From Flavobacteriales bacterium (GTDB lineage Bacteria > Bacteroidota > Bacteroidia > Flavobacteriales_D > Crocinitomicaceae), in the NCBI GenBank assembly GCA_947476515.1, contig CANJQZ010000071.1, positions 1-8,759 of the forward strand: a stretch of 8,759 nucleotides of DNA, read 5' to 3'. A model generated the notes under the pieces. That model saw nothing but the letters and a program-made list of their open reading frames with translations. It had not been told where the DNA came from and did no database searches. The position numbers and the translations under genes are program-made. Below are positions 7,209 to 8,759 of the stretch, one piece after another. Position 1 is the stretch's first letter; every line of letters begins with the position of its first letter.

Positions 7209-7216
7209 TACATTTG
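7209..7216 (+). promoter_or_regulatory. Bacteroidota -7 promoter element of recA
   Basis: TACATTTG exactly matches TAnnTTTG and ends 15 bases before the ATG at 7232. No TTG is found at the -33 spacing; that position is occupied by the dyad at 7180-7200. The TTG that could act as an alternative recA start (7214-7216) is the 3' end of this box, so it would probably not be in the mRNA made from this promoter. Confidence 0.6.
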
Positions 7217-7231
7217 TATAAAAAAAGGAAA

Positions 7232-8284
7232 ATGAAAGAAAAAAAGAACACTATGGAAAGGAAAGAAGTTAATATTGAAAAATTAAAAGCGCTCCAACTC
7301 ACTATGGAAAAGCTAGACAAAACTTTTGGAAAGGGGTCAGTTATGAAATTAGGTGACAGTCCAGTAGAAAAAGTAGAAGTAATCCCAACAGGATCTATTA
7401 CGCTTGATTTAGCTTTAGGAATTAACGGTTACCCAAAAGGTAGGGTGGTTGAAATATATGGCCCAGAATCTTCAGGTAAAACAACATTGGCTATTCATGC
7501 GATAGCAGAAGTTCAAAAACAAGGTGGAATAGCAGCCTTTATAGATGCAGAGCATGCATTTGACCAGTTTTACGCTCAAAATCTTGGAGTAGACATTGCC
7601 AATTTATTGATTTCTCAACCTGACAACGGGGAGCAAGCGCTTGAAATCGCAGACAACTTAATTCGTTCAGGAGCTATCGATCTTATTGTAATTGACTCCG
7701 TGGCTGCATTAACACCTAAAGCTGAAATAGAAGGTGAGATGGGCGATTCTCAAATGGGATTACAAGCAAGATTAATGTCAAAAGCATTAAGAAAACTTAC
7801 TGGCTCCATCAATAAAGCAGGTTGTTGTTGCATTTTCATCAACCAATTGAGAGATAAAATTGGTGTGATGTTTGGAAATCCAGAAACAACAACTGGGGGA
7901 AATGCATTAAAATTTTATTCATCGGTTAGAATCGATATCCGTCGTGCAACACAAATTAAAGATGGAGAAGAAATCGTTGGAAATAGAGTAAAAGTTAAGG
8001 TTGTGAAGAATAAAATGGCGCCACCATTTAGAAAGGCTGAATTTGATGTTCTTTACGGTGCTGGAATCTCTAAAGTAGGTGAAATTATAGATTTAGGAGT
8101 AGATTTAAATATTTTAAAAAAGAGCGGATCATGGTTTTCTTATGGGGAAACTAGATTAGGTCAAGGTCGAGATTCCATAAAATCAATTTTGATAGATAAC
8201 CCTCAACTAGCAGATGAATTAGAAGCTAAGATAAAAGAAGCCTTAAGTAATCCGAAAGCTCAAGAATTAATATTACAAGATTAA
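7232..8284 (+). CDS. recA: RecA recombinase
   Basis: The product is 350 residues from the ATG at 7232. RecA is the ATP-dependent strand-exchange protein that forms filaments on single-stranded DNA for recombinational repair. Visible hallmarks are LKALQLTMEKLDKTFGKGSVMKLG at the N-terminus, Walker A GPESSGKT (77-84), DAEHAFD (105-111), Walker B LIVIDS (151-156), loop L1 EGEMGDSQMGLQARLMSKALR (168-188), INQLRDKIGVMFGNPETTTGGN including loop L2 (203-224), and RLGQGRD late in the C-terminal domain. The C-terminus is short and lacks the strongly acidic tail of E. coli RecA. A CCC run (198-200) precedes the IFINQ strand. The start is uncertain: ATG 7232 follows AAGGAA closely and fits the short leaders of neighbouring genes, while ATG 7253 would give 343 residues. 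The upstream TTG at 7214 overlaps the -7 box and is unlikely. A strong terminator follows. Confidence 0.98.
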   Translation: MKEKKNTMERKEVNIEKLKALQLTMEKLDKTFGKGSVMKLGDSPVEKVEVIPTGSITLDLALGINGYPKGRVVEIYGPESSGKTTLAIHAIAEVQKQGGIAAFIDAEHAFDQFYAQNLGVDIANLLISQPDNGEQALEIADNLIRSGAIDLIVIDSVAALTPKAEIEGEMGDSQMGLQARLMSKALRKLTGSINKAGCCCIFINQLRDKIGVMFGNPETTTGGNALKFYSSVRIDIRRATQIKDGEEIVGNRVKVKVVKNKMAPPFRKAEFDVLYGAGISKVGEIIDLGVDLNILKKSGSWFSYGETRLGQGRDSIKSILIDNPQLADELEAKIKEALSNPKAQELILQD

Positions 8285-8301
8285 ATTAATTTTTAATCTC
8301 T

Positions 8302-8334
8302 AAAAAAGGCACTTGATCAAGTGCCTTTTTTTTT
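8302..8334 (+). terminator. Intrinsic terminator of recA
   Basis: A perfect 18-base palindrome, GGCACTTGATCAAGTGCC (8308-8325), folds into a 7 bp stem with a GATC loop, extended by six A-T pairs from the flanking A-run (8302-8307). Nine T residues (8326-8334) follow. It begins 17 bases after the recA stop codon. Because an A-run precedes it, it could also terminate transcription arriving from the right, though no minus-strand gene is seen there. Confidence 0.95.
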
Positions 8335-8340
8335 ATTTTA

Positions 8341-8371
8341 TTGGATTAAAAATAATTATCTATTATATTTG
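8341..8371 (+). promoter_or_regulatory. Promoter of the downstream lipoprotein gene (TTG-N20-TATATTTG)
   Basis: TTG at 8341-8343 is followed by 20 bases and then TATATTTG (8364-8371), an exact -7 match. This is the best two-part Bacteroidota promoter in the window. It begins just after the recA terminator, so the next gene is probably an independent transcription unit. Its final G is 14 bases before the ATG at 8386. Confidence 0.75.
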
Positions 8372-8385
8372 ATAAAAAAGAAACT

Positions 8386-8759
8386 ATGAAGAAAGTATTT
8401 TTTACACTCGCTATTTTAACAATAGCCTTGACATCTTGTAAGAAGAAAGGATGTACCGACCCAAGCGCAGTAAATCAAAATCAAAAAGCAAAAAAAGATG
8501 ATGGATCTTGTCTTTACAAACCATTTTTAACCATCAATGGCCAAGCTCAAATGACCATTAATGTTGGAGGAGCTTATAGTGATGCTGGGGCTACAGCAGT
8601 AAATAAAGATGGGTCAAGTGTTGTTGTTTCTACAGATTCAGCAAGTTTTGATAAGACACAAACTGGAGTTTACTATATCAATTATGCAGCAACAAATGCC
8701 AATGGTACAACAACAGGTTCTAGAAAAGTAAGTGTTGTAATTGGTGCTTCCAATTGGAC
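8386..8759 (+). CDS. Lipoprotein with Ig-like (DUF5011-like) domain, 3'-partial
   Basis: The frame opens at ATG 8386 and runs off the right edge with 124 whole codons visible. The N-terminus MKKVFFTLAILTIALTSC is a lipoprotein signal peptide with the lipobox cysteine at C18, followed by KKK. Residues 22-43 (GCTDPSAVNQNQKAKKDDGSCL, with C23 and C42) resemble the short CTDP...DDGSC motif common in secreted Bacteroidota proteins, here as a single copy. From about residue 46 a beta-rich segment (INGQAQMTINVGGAYSDAGATA, then TGVYYINYAATNANGTTTGSRKVSVV) looks like an Ig-like DUF5011 domain, often a repeated adhesive or spacer module on surface proteins. The start is supported by the signal peptide and the promoter 14 bases upstream. 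Function is unknown; it is probably an outer-membrane-anchored surface protein. The missing C-terminal part could hold the functional domain. Confidence 0.85.
   Translation, partial: MKKVFFTLAILTIALTSCKKKGCTDPSAVNQNQKAKKDDGSCLYKPFLTINGQAQMTINVGGAYSDAGATAVNKDGSSVVVSTDSASFDKTQTGVYYINYAATNANGTTTGSRKVSVVIGASNW

Noticed and set aside
7214..7231. TTG at 7214 as the recA start, adding six residues (YKKRK and so on).
   Set aside because: The TTG is the last three bases of the TACATTTG promoter box, so it would lie upstream of the expected transcript start, and the added residues are not part of the RecA family.
1..8759. A previously undescribed defence, mobile or biosynthetic system.
   Set aside because: Every gene is either a well-known housekeeping enzyme or a common Bacteroidota surface or lipoprotein type. 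I found no repeat array, integrase, transposase, toxin-antitoxin pair or cluster of unknown genes.

Overview
The window is AT-rich and reads as a low-GC member of the Bacteroidota, probably a flavobacterium-like lineage. Four things point there. The first gene ends in a gliding-motility/T9SS type B sorting domain. Promoters match the Bacteroidota -7 consensus TAnnTTTG, not the enterobacterial -10. Leaders are short and mostly lack a clear Shine-Dalgarno sequence. Finally, two lipoproteins, one of them a large M1 peptidase, sit among housekeeping genes. No species can be named from this sequence alone.

Layout. (1) 2-1552, plus: the 3' part of a secreted multidomain protein with a proprotein convertase P-like domain, Ig-like/PKD-like stretches and a C-terminal T9SS sorting domain. 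(2) 1633-2622, plus: glyceraldehyde-3-phosphate dehydrogenase. (3) 2619-3812, minus: phosphoglycerate kinase, tail-to-tail with the dehydrogenase and overlapping it by 4 bases at the stop codons. (4) 3813-3935: a 123-base divergent promoter region. (5) 3936-6602, plus: an M1 zinc aminopeptidase lipoprotein with a long helical C-terminal extension. (6) 6716-7174, plus: a Bcp-type peroxiredoxin. (7) 7232-8284, plus: recA, with its own -7 box, a GC-richer dyad just upstream and a strong intrinsic terminator at 8302-8334. (8) 8386-8759, plus: the 5' part of a small lipoprotein with an Ig-like domain, cut by the window end.

How the genes relate. GAPDH and PGK catalyse consecutive steps of glycolysis/gluconeogenesis, but here they are convergent rather than in the common gap-pgk operon. 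The peroxiredoxin and RecA share a direction and could be linked through oxidative damage, though recA appears to have its own promoter. The surface protein, the aminopeptidase and the last lipoprotein all belong to the cell envelope or secretome.

Every gene is intact apart from the two cut by the window edges. There is no gene-free stretch over 300 bases, and I see no mobile element, CRISPR array, RNA gene or obvious new system. The observations most worth checking are the dyad at the recA promoter, the overlapping gap/pgk tails, the very short predicted leaders, and a substitution next to the GAPDH catalytic cysteine.
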